A stretch of DNA of 64,000 nt from an uncultured Clostridia bacterium (GTDB lineage Bacteria; Bacillota; Clostridia; Monoglobales; Monoglobaceae): NCBI GenBank assembly GCA_910580105.1, contig CAJTWN010000009.1, positions 1-64,000 on the forward strand, given 5' to 3'. Below the pieces are notes generated by a model. The model ran no database searches, had not been told where the DNA came from, and worked only from the letters and a program-made list of their open reading frames with translations. Numbering within the stretch: the first letter of the stretch is position 1; each line of letters starts with the position of its first letter. A program made the translations under genes and the position numbers. Below are positions 44,201 to 50,857 of the stretch, piece by piece.

Positions 44201-44491
44201 GGGATTCCGGCGGAAAAGGTTGCCAAAATCAACGAAGGACGCCCCAACATTGTGGACAAGATTACAAACAAGGAAATTGATTTTATCATCAACACGCCTG
44301 TCGGCAAGAAGAGCACCAGCGACGACAGTTACATCCGCAAGGCTGCAATCAAGAACAAGGTTGCACACATGACCACCATGGCGGCGGCGCAGGCGGCTGT
44401 TGAGGGAATCAAGGCGGTGAAACAATCCGTTGGCCTTGGTGTCAAGTCGCTCCAGGCCTTCCATTCCGAAATCACCGACAAGCAAGCGTGA
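41258..44491 (+). CDS. carB: Carbamoyl-phosphate synthase large subunit
   Basis: 1077 residues, full length for CarB. Two homologous ATP-grasp halves are plain: KVLIIGSGPIIIGQACEFDY in the first, KIMILGGGPNRIGQGIEFDY in the second, each followed by its ATP-binding domain (RPAYTMGGAGGG; RPSYVLGGRGMEV). The C-terminal MGS-like allosteric domain (about 935-1065) ends near AVKQSVGLGVKSLQAFHSE. It makes carbamoyl phosphate from ammonia, bicarbonate and two ATP for pyrimidine and arginine synthesis, with ammonia supplied by CarA. No carA adjoins it, which is unusual. Its stop TGA (44489-44491) lies in the centre of a CAAGCGTGACGCTTG palindrome, so the last residues (KQA) come from a dispersed repeat. 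Confidence 0.97.
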   Translation: MKREDIHKVLIIGSGPIIIGQACEFDYSGTQACKALKNLGYEIVLVNSNPATIMTDPETADITYIEPLNVERLEQIIAKERPDALLPNLGGQSGLNLCSELQNAGVLDKYNVKVIGVQVDAIERGEDRIEFKKTMNSLGIEMARSEVAYSVDEALAIAEELGYPVVLRPAYTMGGAGGGLVYNMEELKTVCARGLQASLVGQVLVEESILGWEELELEVVRDAKNNMITVCFIENIDPLGVHTGDSFCSAPMLTISEETQKRLQEQAYKIVEAIEVIGGTNVQFAHDPVSDRIIVIEINPRTSRSSALASKATGFPIALVSAMLASGLTLDEIPCGKYGTLDKYVPGGDYVVIKFARWAFEKFKGAQDKLGTQMRAVGEVMSIGKTYKEAFQKAIRSLETGRYGLGGAKDFAEKSKDELLQMLVSPSSERHFIMYEAIRKGATDEEIFERTSVKHYFIDQMRELVEEEEALKKNIGKVPETEALKKAKCDGFSDKYLSQILNVSEDEIRDARIEAGIVEKWEGVHVSGTQDAAYYYSSYNIEEDCKEPQSGKQKIMILGGGPNRIGQGIEFDYCCVHAAKALKKLGFETIIVNCNPETVSTDYDTSDRLYFEPLTLEDVLSIHEKEKPVGVIAQFGGQTPLNLAAALKKAGVNILGTTPETIDLAEDRDLFRAMMDKLEIPMPESGMAVNTEEALAIARKIGYPVMVRPSYVLGGRGMEVVYDDDDLTFYMQAAVGVTPDRPILIDRFLHHATECEADAISDGKNVFVPSVMEHIELAGVHSGDSACVIPPKSLTHDQIETIKEYTKKIASEMNVVGLMNMQYAIEDGKVYVLEANPRASRTVPLVSKVCGINMVQLATDIMTGYLTGRPSPVPELKEKTFKHYGVKEAVFPFNMFQEVDPVLGPEMRSTGEVLGLSSSFGEAFYKAQEATQTTKLPLEGTVLISVNDMDKDEAVEVARGFIECGFKIMATEGTHKLICDAGIPAEKVAKINEGRPNIVDKITNKEIDFIINTPVGKKSTSDDSYIRKAAIKNKVAHMTTMAAAQAAVEGIKAVKQSVGLGVKSLQAFHSEITDKQA

Positions 44492-44625
44492 CGCTTGACC
44501 CGGTGCGCGGATGAGCCGAGAGGAAAAACATTATACCGAGTGCCGCGAATTTCGAAATGGACACACGGACACCCGTAGGGGCGACCCCACGTGGTCGCCC
44601 GAATCAATGTGTAAAATTTCATTTC
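44483..44625. repeat. Palindrome cluster III, overlapping the carB stop
   Basis: Starts with CAAGCGTGACGCTTG (44483-44497) and includes GGGGCGACC/GGTCGCCC (about 44577-44600). Same family and order as in the clusters at 46.7-47.4 kb. Confidence 0.8.
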
Positions 44626-44642
44626 GAAACTTTGCTATAACG

Positions 44643-44673
44643 AACCCCTCCCCGAAAGGGGAGGGGTTTGCTT
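44643..44673. terminator. Terminator between carB and the DUF6809-like gene
   Basis: AACCCCTCCCC, loop GAAA, GGGGAGGGGTT, then TGCTTTT. A perfect 11-bp stem ending the carB transcript. Confidence 0.9.
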
Positions 44674-44679
44674 TTATAT

Positions 44680-45045
44680 TCAATCACCAGATCTTCTCCT
44701 TGCTTTTATCCTCGCTTTGATTCTATTTTTCCGTTTCAGTATATCTTCCATCTCCTCCATCCTTAGACTTATCTGATGCTCAATTTTTGCACCCAGCAAA
44801 AGTCCTATTTCAAAGTATACCTCCATATATTCTTCTGCTTGCTGATAATAGTATTCTATGAGTTTTTCCCGTTCCTTTGGATCCTTTATGTGTTCTTCAA
44901 AAAATCTGTTCATGTTCGCGTCTGCTTCATCCAGTCGCTGCGTATACCCCTTTTTTGCTGATTCCTTATATCCGTCTGCTTCATACAATATGAAGTTCTC
45001 AAGACTGTTCAGCTGGGCTCTGTCCCATATTTCTTTTATATTCAT
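44680..45045 (-). CDS. Small helical protein, DUF6809-like
   Basis: 121 residues, with AAAGGAGGAG before the ATG. Almost entirely alpha-helical and charged, with an aromatic middle (IEYYYQQAEEYMEVYFEIGLL) and a basic tail (KRKNRIKARIKARRRSG). It resembles the DUF6809 family of small clostridial proteins found next to XRE regulators; I place it there with moderate trust. It lies 34 bases downstream of the XRE gene, so the two form an operon. A role with that regulator, perhaps as toxin, antitoxin or cofactor, is possible but not shown. Confidence 0.6.
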   Translation of the reverse strand: MNIKEIWDRAQLNSLENFILYEADGYKESAKKGYTQRLDEADANMNRFFEEHIKDPKEREKLIEYYYQQAEEYMEVYFEIGLLLGAKIEHQISLRMEEMEDILKRKNRIKARIKARRRSGD

Positions 45046-45079
45046 TTTTTCTCCTCCTTTGGATTTTTATTGAAGTTTG

Positions 45080-45388
45080 TTATTTTCTTTTCTCCTTCTT
45101 TGACAGTTCCTTTTCCATCCTGGCCATATATTTTTCGAAATCCTGATTGAAGAACTCCGCCGCCGTAATTTCCATTCCCTCGCATATCTTGAAAATCGTC
45201 CGAAGCCCCGGACATATGGATTCGTCCTGCAGCACGCTGTGTATGGTTGACTGTGATATATCACATCTTATCGCGATTCCTCGTTCTGTCAGTCCTCTTT
45301 CCCTTCCCAAATCCAGAATCCGCCTTCTGGTCGCATAACTCAATGCCTTTCTTGATCTTTCTCTATCTGCCTTCGTCATTTTCTTCAT
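45080..45388 (-). CDS. XRE-family helix-turn-helix regulator
   Basis: 102 residues from ATG 45388, preceded by GGAGGGAG; a longer frame to 45496 lacks such a site. The HTH occupies about residues 15-75: RRRILDLGRERGLTERGIAI, then the recognition helix CDISQSTIHSVLQDE, and GLRTIFKICEGMEITAAEFF, the typical Cro/C1 pattern. The tail is short and lysine-rich. First gene of a two-gene unit with the DUF6809-like gene. The upstream 45389-45707 region is AT-rich; no clear operator was seen. Confidence 0.85.
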   Translation of the reverse strand: MKKMTKADRERSRKALSYATRRRILDLGRERGLTERGIAIRCDISQSTIHSVLQDESICPGLRTIFKICEGMEITAAEFFNQDFEKYMARMEKELSKKEKRK

Positions 45389-45707
45389 TTTCTCCCTCCA
45401 CATTCTATTTTTTCTTTTCAAATTTCTGTATAAATTGGGCATTATGAAAAATAACATATTTGCCTGGTCGTTTTTATAAAAACAACGTATATTCATGGAC
45501 TATTTCTGCTGTGCGATGTGGTATAATATTTTCATAAAGAATAAAAATATATAAAACAAATTATAACAGAAAAATATTGGCAACGAATGATATAACATGA
45601 CATAGGCAGAAAAATAACGGCGTTGTCATTTTATCTCTCCATCAAAACTTGTTTAATGGAAAAATGATGTTAAAATAGTGTCAAATAAGAGGGGATGAGG
45701 AGGAAAA
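45389..45707. other. Divergent intergenic region between XRE and RHH genes
   Basis: AT-rich DNA that should hold promoters for both directions. The RHH gene has AGGAGG (about 45698-45703). Nothing else recognised. Confidence 0.4.
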
Positions 45708-45893
45708 ATGGAGAAGAAATTATTGAAATATACCCTTCGTCTAGATAAAGAATTGTTTCGAAAGATAAAGTATATAGCAGATGATGAACGCCGCAGTGTG
45801 AACCGGGAGATTGAATACATAATTAAAATATCTGTTAAAAGATTTGAAGCAAAGTATGGCAAAATTGATTTAACTTATTTTTTTGAAGAATAA
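45708..45893 (+). CDS. Ribbon-helix-helix protein (paralogue of 8275-8460)
   Basis: 61 residues with GAGGAGG before the ATG. The N-terminal strand KYTLRLDKELFRKIKY and the helix turn DERRSVNREIEYII give an Arc/CopG-like fold. Compared with the 8275 gene, the strand and turn are nearly unchanged while the C-terminus varies (FEAKYGKIDLTYFFEE). Both loci have a second RHH gene immediately after, and here the toxin-like module follows within 40 bases. A DNA-binding repressor of its own operon is the family expectation. Confidence 0.75.
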   Translation: MEKKLLKYTLRLDKELFRKIKYIADDERRSVNREIEYIIKISVKRFEAKYGKIDLTYFFEE

Positions 45894-45939
45894 ATATTTA
45901 TATACGAATGAAAACAAAAGATAAACATAGGTGAAAAAA

Positions 45940-46113
45940 ATGGAAGAAATAAAATATACCCTGTTGATTGACAGGATTCTATTTAAGAAGTTTCGGTATG
46001 TGGCAGACTGGGACGGGCGTTCCGCCAACCGGGAATTGGAAGTATTGGTAGAAAGATATATCAAATCCTACGAATCTAAAAACGGTGAAATAAAACCAGA
46101 GATTGAATATTAA
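45940..46113 (+). CDS. Second ribbon-helix-helix protein (paralogue of 8507-8677)
   Basis: 57 residues from ATG 45940, using AGGTG (45929-45933) as ribosome binding site; GTG 45931 is in frame but overlaps that site. EEIKYTLLIDRILFKKFRY and DGRSANRELEVLV mark the RHH strand and helices. It ends 14 bases before the antisense promoter of the toxin-like module. Nearly identical to its counterpart at 8507, showing block duplication of the pair. Confidence 0.7.
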   Translation: MEEIKYTLLIDRILFKKFRYVADWDGRSANRELEVLVERYIKSYESKNGEIKPEIEY

Positions 46114-46127
46114 ATAGATAACATATA

Positions 46128-46156
46128 TTGACAAATACTATAAAATTGGATATAAT
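46128..46156 (+). promoter_or_regulatory. Antisense RNA promoter, copy 2
   Basis: TTGACA (46128-46133) and TATAAT (46151-46156), spacing exactly 17, both boxes perfect. It reads toward the 3' end of the toxin-like gene on the other strand. Confidence 0.85.
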
Positions 46157-46162
46157 AAAAGC

Positions 46163-46245
46163 AGATAAAAGGTAAACCGCGTTGCGGTTAGCCAAAATGC
46201 TAATATAAATAACCGCATTTCTAGCTGGAGAGGCGGTTATTTTAC
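46163..46245 (+). ncRNA. Putative antisense antitoxin RNA, copy 2
   Basis: About 80 bases predicted from the promoter at 46128 to the hairpin AATAACCGC / GCGGTTATT (46208-46242). It has a 5' hairpin of ACCGC/GCGGT arms and overlaps the last codons and 3' end of the toxin-like mRNA, as RatA does with txpA. Ends inferred; no coding potential. Confidence 0.6.
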
Positions 46246-46314
46246 ATTTATGGAGACAATTACAAAAAAGACTGTAATTGATACAACTACTTTAAGTAAT
46301 GTATTTAATCCCAT
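46237..46314 (-). CDS. Small hydrophobic toxin-like peptide (TxpA/Fst-like), intact copy
   Basis: 25 residues, beginning MGLNTLLKVVVS and ending VIVSINVK: one membrane span with a basic end, the general form of type I toxins. The ribosome binding site AAAGGAGGTG, six bases before the ATG, is as strong as they come, and the hairpin GAAGTC/GACTTC sits just upstream of it, perhaps to limit translation. Stop at 46237-46239 inside the bidirectional hairpin. A facing antisense promoter lies 80 bases beyond. Toxins of this class damage or depolarise membranes when their antisense RNA is lost; this is inferred. Copies at 1-48 and 46578-46634 share the 3' part. RHH genes precede it on the other strand. 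Confidence 0.65.
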   Translation of the reverse strand: MGLNTLLKVVVSITVFFVIVSINVK

Positions 46315-46331
46315 AAGCGTCACCTCCTTTC

Positions 46332-46347
46332 CGAAGTCCATGTGACT
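46332..46347 (-). promoter_or_regulatory. Hairpin next to the toxin ribosome binding site
   Basis: GAAGTC and GACTTC around ACATG immediately upstream of AAAGGAGGTG. Placed to influence ribosome access to the toxin-like gene. Confidence 0.45.
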
Positions 46348-46397
46348 TCAACAAAGGGGGCCAACCGCTCTTCAATTTCCTTTCATCTGCTTTATCC

Positions 46398-46426
46398 ATC
46401 TTATCATATTCGACAGAAAAAGACAA
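46398..46426 (-). promoter_or_regulatory. Promoter of the toxin-like gene
   Basis: Minus strand: TTGTCT (46426-46421) and TAAGAT (46403-46398), spacing 17. Weaker than the antisense promoter, as expected when the antitoxin RNA must be in excess. Leader about 75 bases. Confidence 0.5.
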
Positions 46427-46471
46427 TATCATTTGAGAATTTGTAACCATTTTGAAAATATTTTATACCCC

Positions 46472-46500
46472 TTGACAAATGGAACAAATTTGAATATAAT
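46472..46500 (+). promoter_or_regulatory. Antisense RNA promoter, copy 3
   Basis: TTGACA (46472-46477) and TATAAT (46495-46500), spacing 17. Perfect boxes retained although the toxin-like gene it faces is truncated. Confidence 0.8.
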
Positions 46501-46506
46501 AAAAGC

Positions 46507-46585
46507 AGATAGAAGGTTACCGCTTTGCGGTCAGCCAAAAGAAAGATTAAAATAACCGTACTCTTGGAGAGGGGCGGTTATTTTA
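46507..46585 (+). ncRNA. Putative antisense antitoxin RNA, copy 3
   Basis: Same layout as copy 2: ACCGC/GCGGT 5' hairpin and a terminator hairpin AAAATAACCG / CGGTTATTTT (46549-46584). Could still be made and might cross-regulate other copies; inferred only. Confidence 0.5.
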
Positions 46586-46634
46586 CGTTTATGGATACAA
46601 TTACTATAAACAATATATTTTTTATAATTTGCAT
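46578..46634 (-). pseudogene. Decapitated copy of the toxin-like gene
   Basis: The frame ending at 46578 gives VIVSINVK, identical at the C-terminus to the intact copy, with ILFIVIV before it. From ATG 46634 it is 18 residues without a ribosome binding site; a longer in-frame ATG at 46661 also lacks one. The upstream part has been replaced by a terminator-like palindrome. Confidence 0.6.
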
Positions 46635-46643
46635 GTGTACATC

Positions 46644-46680
46644 AAAAAAAGTATATCCCATCAAGGGATATACTTTTTTT
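46644..46680. terminator. Palindrome with A/T-run flanks
   Basis: GTATATCCC and GGGATATAC flanked by seven A and seven T, a classic bidirectional terminator form. It sits exactly where the toxin start region should be in copy 3. Confidence 0.7.
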
Positions 46681-46714
46681 CTTTTTGGGAACCCCATCTG
46701 CTTTAGTGGCAAAG

Positions 46715-47445
46715 AGGAAAAGCATTGAATCGGGCGACCACATAGGGTCGCCCCTACAGATGTCCGTTTCGAAATGTGGATTACACCGGACGGAGTAGAA
46801 CCCCATCTCTACGAAATCCGCGGCACTCGGAAAAAGGTTTTTCCTCTCGGCATAGTGGATTCGGGCGACCACGCAGGGTCGCCCCTACGGAATCCGCAAA
46901 GGGATCCCGCAAAACGCCAACGCAGTGCGTTTTGTGGGAAAGAGGAGGCGTCGGCCATAAAGTGAATCTTCGCGGCAAAGCCGCGGAGTGAACAAAGTTG
47001 GCCGTGCGCCGACGTTGGGTCAAGCGTCACGCTTGCGCACGTTTCCGGGCGACCACGTGGGGTCGCCCCTACGGGTGTCCGTGTGTCCATTTCGAAATTC
47101 GCGGCAATCGGTAGAAGGTTTTTCCTCTCGGCATAGTGGATTCGGGCGACCACGCAGGGTCGCCCCTACGGAATCCGCAAAGGGCTCCCGCAAAACGCCA
47201 ACACAGTGCGTTTTGTGGGAAAGAGGAGGTGCCGGCCATAAAGTGAATCTTCGCGGCTTTGCCGCGAAGTGAACAAAGTTGGCCGTGCGCCGACGTTGGG
47301 TCAAGCGTCACGCTTGCGCACGTTTCCGGGCGACCACACAGGGTCGCCCCTACGGGTGTCCGTGTGTCCATTTCGAAATTCGCGGCACTCGGAAAAAGGT
47401 TTTTCCTCTCGGCATAGTCGCGCATTGGGTCAAGCGTCACGCTTG
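46715..47445. repeat. Palindrome cluster IV with a 290-bp near-duplicate
   Basis: Two long units starting near 46860 and 47145 repeat almost base for base (period about 287). They contain GGGCGACC/GGTCGCCC, a GCGTTTTGTGGG arm, CTTCGCGGC/GCCGCGAAG (perfect at 47249-47269, loop TTT) and CAAGCGTCACGCTTG. The last palindrome (47431-47445) overlaps the stop of the deacetylase gene. Confidence 0.85.
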
Positions 47446-48392
47446 CTCATGACATGGCGGATAAGTTCAATTACGTTTACATTTCCCATATAACCGGCAA
47501 TGGTAATCCGCTTCAGACCCTCCACACCGTCTTTCACCTTGTTGACCTCGAACTCTTCCTCTGTTGTCCGGTCATCCACCAGAACCTGCACCCTGTATCC
47601 GGCCTTCCGTGCCGCATCAATGGTGTCCTGATTATAGGAACCATAGGGATACGCGAACATTGTGCAGGCCTTCCCCAGATTCTTCTCTATCAAATACTTC
47701 GACTTCCTGAACTCCTTCACCATCTCGTCATAGGAAATCTCTGCCATATGCACATGGCTGTGGGAGTGTGACTGAATATCAATCAGGCCGCTGGCCTCCA
47801 TCTCCTTTGCCTGCTCCCATGTGAAGTGCGAATAATTCACCTTGCCGCCCCCGGCCTGCTCGCCAACCGTGTCCGTCACCACAAAAATGGTCGCCGGAAT
47901 TTCCAATTCCTTCAAAATCGGATAGGCAATCTCGTAATTGCTGGTGTACCCGTCATCAAAGGTAATAATCACCGGATTCTCCGGCAGAGTAACCGATCCA
48001 TCGGTACAGTTGATATAGGCGTCATATTGTTTCAGGCTGATTGGGTTAAAATGTACCTTCAGCGCGGTCATATGCAGCCGGAAATCCTCCGGCGAAATCA
48101 GCGAAATTGCATTGTCCCGGTCAAATGTATCGGTGGTAATGTGGTGATACATCAGAATCGGTATCTTTTGCTCGCCGTTTTTGGCAACCGTAACCTCCGG
48201 ATTCTGGCTGTCGTTCTTCTCTGCCTGCGCTTTGTCCAAATCCTCCTGGGTGACACCGTCCAGCCCGGCAACCCAGCTGGGCTTTTCCGCCTTATCCTTT
48301 TGGGGATTCTCTTCCCCATAGACAACGGACGCCGGCAGCATACAAACCACCAGCACAATGGCCAGCATATGTGCAAAAATACGTTTTCTCAT
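47430..48392 (-). CDS. Secreted polysaccharide deacetylase (CE4/NodB)
   Basis: 320 residues with GAAGGAAG before the ATG and a signal peptide (1-25, ending VVYG). The NodB domain covers about 75-250: VIITFDDGYTSNYE (catalytic and metal Asp), QSHSHSHVHM (metal His pair) and FAYPYGSYNQDT (motif 3). PILMYHHI is the usual lead-in. CE4 enzymes remove N- or O-acetyl groups from peptidoglycan, chitin or xylan; a cell-wall role is likeliest for this lone, small, exported form. Its stop TGA (47432-47430) overlaps the end of a CAAGCGTGACGCTTG palindrome, so the last residues SKRDA are encoded by a dispersed repeat. Gap to rho 193 bases. Confidence 0.92.
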   Translation of the reverse strand: MRKRIFAHMLAIVLVVCMLPASVVYGEENPQKDKAEKPSWVAGLDGVTQEDLDKAQAEKNDSQNPEVTVAKNGEQKIPILMYHHITTDTFDRDNAISLISPEDFRLHMTALKVHFNPISLKQYDAYINCTDGSVTLPENPVIITFDDGYTSNYEIAYPILKELEIPATIFVVTDTVGEQAGGGKVNYSHFTWEQAKEMEASGLIDIQSHSHSHVHMAEISYDEMVKEFRKSKYLIEKNLGKACTMFAYPYGSYNQDTIDAARKAGYRVQVLVDDRTTEEEFEVNKVKDGVEGLKRITIAGYMGNVNVIELIRHVMSKRDA

Positions 48393-48585
48393 CTTCCTTC
48401 AAACACCATCCTTTTACTATAAACCTTAGACTGTCCCGACCCGGATTTTGTTCCGCGGAACAGCCCCTTCCAACCGGTTAAAATCCCTATTCCTATTCAA
48501 TCAAATCAATATCCAAGCATTGCTGAACTGTATTCTGTTCACTTTCCATCACTGTTATAGAACAGGGAACACCGGTTCCTGACAA

Positions 48586-50178
48586 TCAGCCGCCGAATAC
48601 TTTTGCGGCCTGTTCGATAAATGCCTCGTTGTTCTCGGTCCGCATCATCCACTGCAGGATATTCTCGGTCACCTCATAGGGAGATCTGTCCGAAAAGGCC
48701 CGGCGCATCCGCCACATGAATTCCAGTTCTTTCTGACTGAGCAGAAGCTCCTCTTTCCGGGTTCCGGATTTTCCAAGGTCGATTGCCGGGAAGATGCGTC
48801 TTTCCTGAAGCTTCCGGTCCAGATGCACCTCCATGTTTCCCGTCCCTTTGAACTCTTCGAAAATCATATCATCCATCCGGCTTCCCGTCTCTATCAGCGC
48901 GGTTGCCAGAATGGTCAGACTGCCGCCCTCTTCAATCTTCCGGGCGGCGCCGAAAAACCGCTTCGGCTTATACAATGCGCCAGGGTCAAGACCGCCCGAC
49001 AGCGTCCGTCCCGTAGGAGCGATGGTCAGGTTATAAGCTCTTGCCAGACGGGTGATGCTGTCGAGGAGAATCACCACATCCTTTTTGTGCTCCACCAGCC
49101 GCTTGGCCCGTTCCAGCACAATTTCGGCCACCTTGGCATGGTTCTGGGGTTCTTCATCAAAGGTGGAATAAATGACATCCCCTTTGATGCTCCGCTGCAT
49201 ATCGGTGACCTCTTCCGGCCGCTCGTCAATCAACAGAACAATCAGCTGTACCTCCGGATTTGCGGCGGTGATGCTGTTGGCAATCCCTTTGAGAAGGGTG
49301 GTTTTTCCTGCCTTCGGGGGCGCAACAATGATACCGCGCTGCCCCTTGCCCAGCGGCGCCACCAAATCAATCATCCGCATGGAAAAATCTCTGCGGTTTC
49401 CGCCAAGGTACATCCGCTCGGACGGATAGACCGGCGTCAGCTCGTCAAAGGGCTTTCTGCGGATAGAGACATCCACCCGGTCGCCATTGACGGTCTGCAC
49501 ATATAAAAGAGCCTGGAACTTCTCGCCCTCGTGCTGGCGCGCATTGCCCACAATATAATCCCCCGTCTTCAGATTAAACCGGCGGATGGTGAGCTGGGAA
49601 ACATAGACATCGTTTTCCCCCGACTGATAATTGTTGCTCCGCAAAAAGCCATAGCCGTCCGCCATCACCTCCAGCACGCCCTCCATCAAATTGGTGCGCC
49701 GTACCGGATCTGAATAGACTACGCTTTCCTGCCCGGATTTTTCCTCCGGCTTTTCCTCTGTATTTTTTTCAGCAGTTTCCGTCACAGCTTCGGGTTTCCC
49801 CTTATCTGCGGCTTTTTCTGCCCCTTCTGCCATCGTTTTCTCTATCTGTTCCGGCGCCTTTCCTTTGTTTAAAGCCGCCGGTTTTTCTTCAATTTTTTTA
49901 AGTTTTTCTGCCTGTCCAGCCGGACGGAACTCTGCCCTTTCCGGCCTTACAGCGCCCGATTTTTCTCTTTTATCTTTAGGATTCCCATCTTGTTTTTGTT
50001 CATGCAGGGAGTCACCTTTATTTTTTTCCGCGGCAGAGGGCTTCGCTTCCAAAGGCCGCTTTTGCAGTAATGCAATCAATTCCGATTTTTTTAATTTTGA
50101 AACATTTTTTATCTGCCGCTCCTTCGCAAGTGCGCGAAGTTCTGTGATTTTCAACTGCTCCAGTTCTATCTTTCCCAT
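48586..50178 (-). CDS. rho: Transcription termination factor Rho
   Basis: 530 residues with AAGGAGG before the ATG. Rho_N SAP-like helices at about 1-45 (ITELRALAKERQIKNVSKL). Residues about 46-165 are a Lys/Glu/Ala-rich, low-complexity insertion, absent from E. coli Rho (419 residues) but known in several Gram-positive groups, where it binds RNA. Then the cold-shock-like RNA domain (VLEVMADGYGFLR), Walker A in APPKAGKTTLLKG (near 288), Walker B VVILLDSITRLARAYN and the catalytic ring core. Rho is a hexameric RNA helicase that ends transcription of untranslated RNA. It is the last gene of the seven-gene leftward operon; a weak hairpin at 48563-48582 may end it. Confidence 0.97.
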   Translation of the reverse strand: MGKIELEQLKITELRALAKERQIKNVSKLKKSELIALLQKRPLEAKPSAAEKNKGDSLHEQKQDGNPKDKREKSGAVRPERAEFRPAGQAEKLKKIEEKPAALNKGKAPEQIEKTMAEGAEKAADKGKPEAVTETAEKNTEEKPEEKSGQESVVYSDPVRRTNLMEGVLEVMADGYGFLRSNNYQSGENDVYVSQLTIRRFNLKTGDYIVGNARQHEGEKFQALLYVQTVNGDRVDVSIRRKPFDELTPVYPSERMYLGGNRRDFSMRMIDLVAPLGKGQRGIIVAPPKAGKTTLLKGIANSITAANPEVQLIVLLIDERPEEVTDMQRSIKGDVIYSTFDEEPQNHAKVAEIVLERAKRLVEHKKDVVILLDSITRLARAYNLTIAPTGRTLSGGLDPGALYKPKRFFGAARKIEEGGSLTILATALIETGSRMDDMIFEEFKGTGNMEVHLDRKLQERRIFPAIDLGKSGTRKEELLLSQKELEFMWRMRRAFSDRSPYEVTENILQWMMRTENNEAFIEQAAKVFGG

Positions 50179-50196
50179 AAATGCCTCCTTTTCATT

Positions 50197-50856
50197 CTAC
50201 AGCGACTGTCCCGTTTCCTGCATCGCAGGAAAAATCCAATCCACAATCGGATTATTCTGATACATGGACTTTGCCACCACAGAACGCTCCAGCGCATAAC
50301 GGACCGACGGGCTTTCTCTGACCGGCGGCGCCGCAAAGCAGACCGCCAGCAGGATATAGACCACTGCAAGACCGCTGAGCAGTCCTGCAAAAAATCCCAA
50401 AATTTTATTAAAAAAGCTGAGTACCGGAAGGGAAGCCAAGATTCCCAAAATCCGCATCGCCACAAAAATCAAAACCTTGACCAGAATCAGAACGGCCAGA
50501 AATGCAATGACCTGCATGATAAGGTCGGTGACATAGGTACTCATCGCCTCTGAAAATGCGGTGGTTCCATTGTCCACCATGGACTGCAGTGCCGCCGGAA
50601 GAGAGCCAAAGCTGCCGCCGGCCTGCTGAATACCCGGCTCTACATAATGAGAGCGTACCGCCTGCTGAATCCAGGTCCGGACAAGGGTTGTATTCAAAAA
50701 CTCCACCACCGGCCGGAACAGCATCCACGCCAGAACGAAGGAGGCCACCAGAGACAAAAGTCCCGTCACCGCCCGGACAAGGCCGCGCCGGTATCCCGAT
50801 GCCGCAAAAACCAGCAATATCACAAGTAATGTTATATCTGTAAATGAAAACATCAT
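50197..50856 (-). CDS. CvpA family membrane protein
   Basis: 219 residues. Four membrane helices (starting ITLLVILLVFAASGYRRGLV, with others near 30-48, 95-120 and 135-160) in the CvpA/colicin V production family pattern, including the GYRRGLVRAVTGLL segment after the first helix. Function is poorly defined; members affect envelope stability and colicin export. Starts one base after the DUF5711 gene and ends 18 bases before rho, so it is cotranscribed. The start could be either of two adjacent ATGs (50856, 50853). Confidence 0.88.
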   Translation of the reverse strand: MMFSFTDITLLVILLVFAASGYRRGLVRAVTGLLSLVASFVLAWMLFRPVVEFLNTTLVRTWIQQAVRSHYVEPGIQQAGGSFGSLPAALQSMVDNGTTAFSEAMSTYVTDLIMQVIAFLAVLILVKVLIFVAMRILGILASLPVLSFFNKILGFFAGLLSGLAVVYILLAVCFAAPPVRESPSVRYALERSVVAKSMYQNNPIVDWIFPAMQETGQSL

Positions 50857-50857
50857 C

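Noticed and set aside
46172..46199. ACCGC/GCGGT inverted repeats considered as CRISPR or riboswitch parts
   Set aside because: They occur once per module directly after the antisense promoter and are better explained as the 5' hairpin of an antisense RNA.
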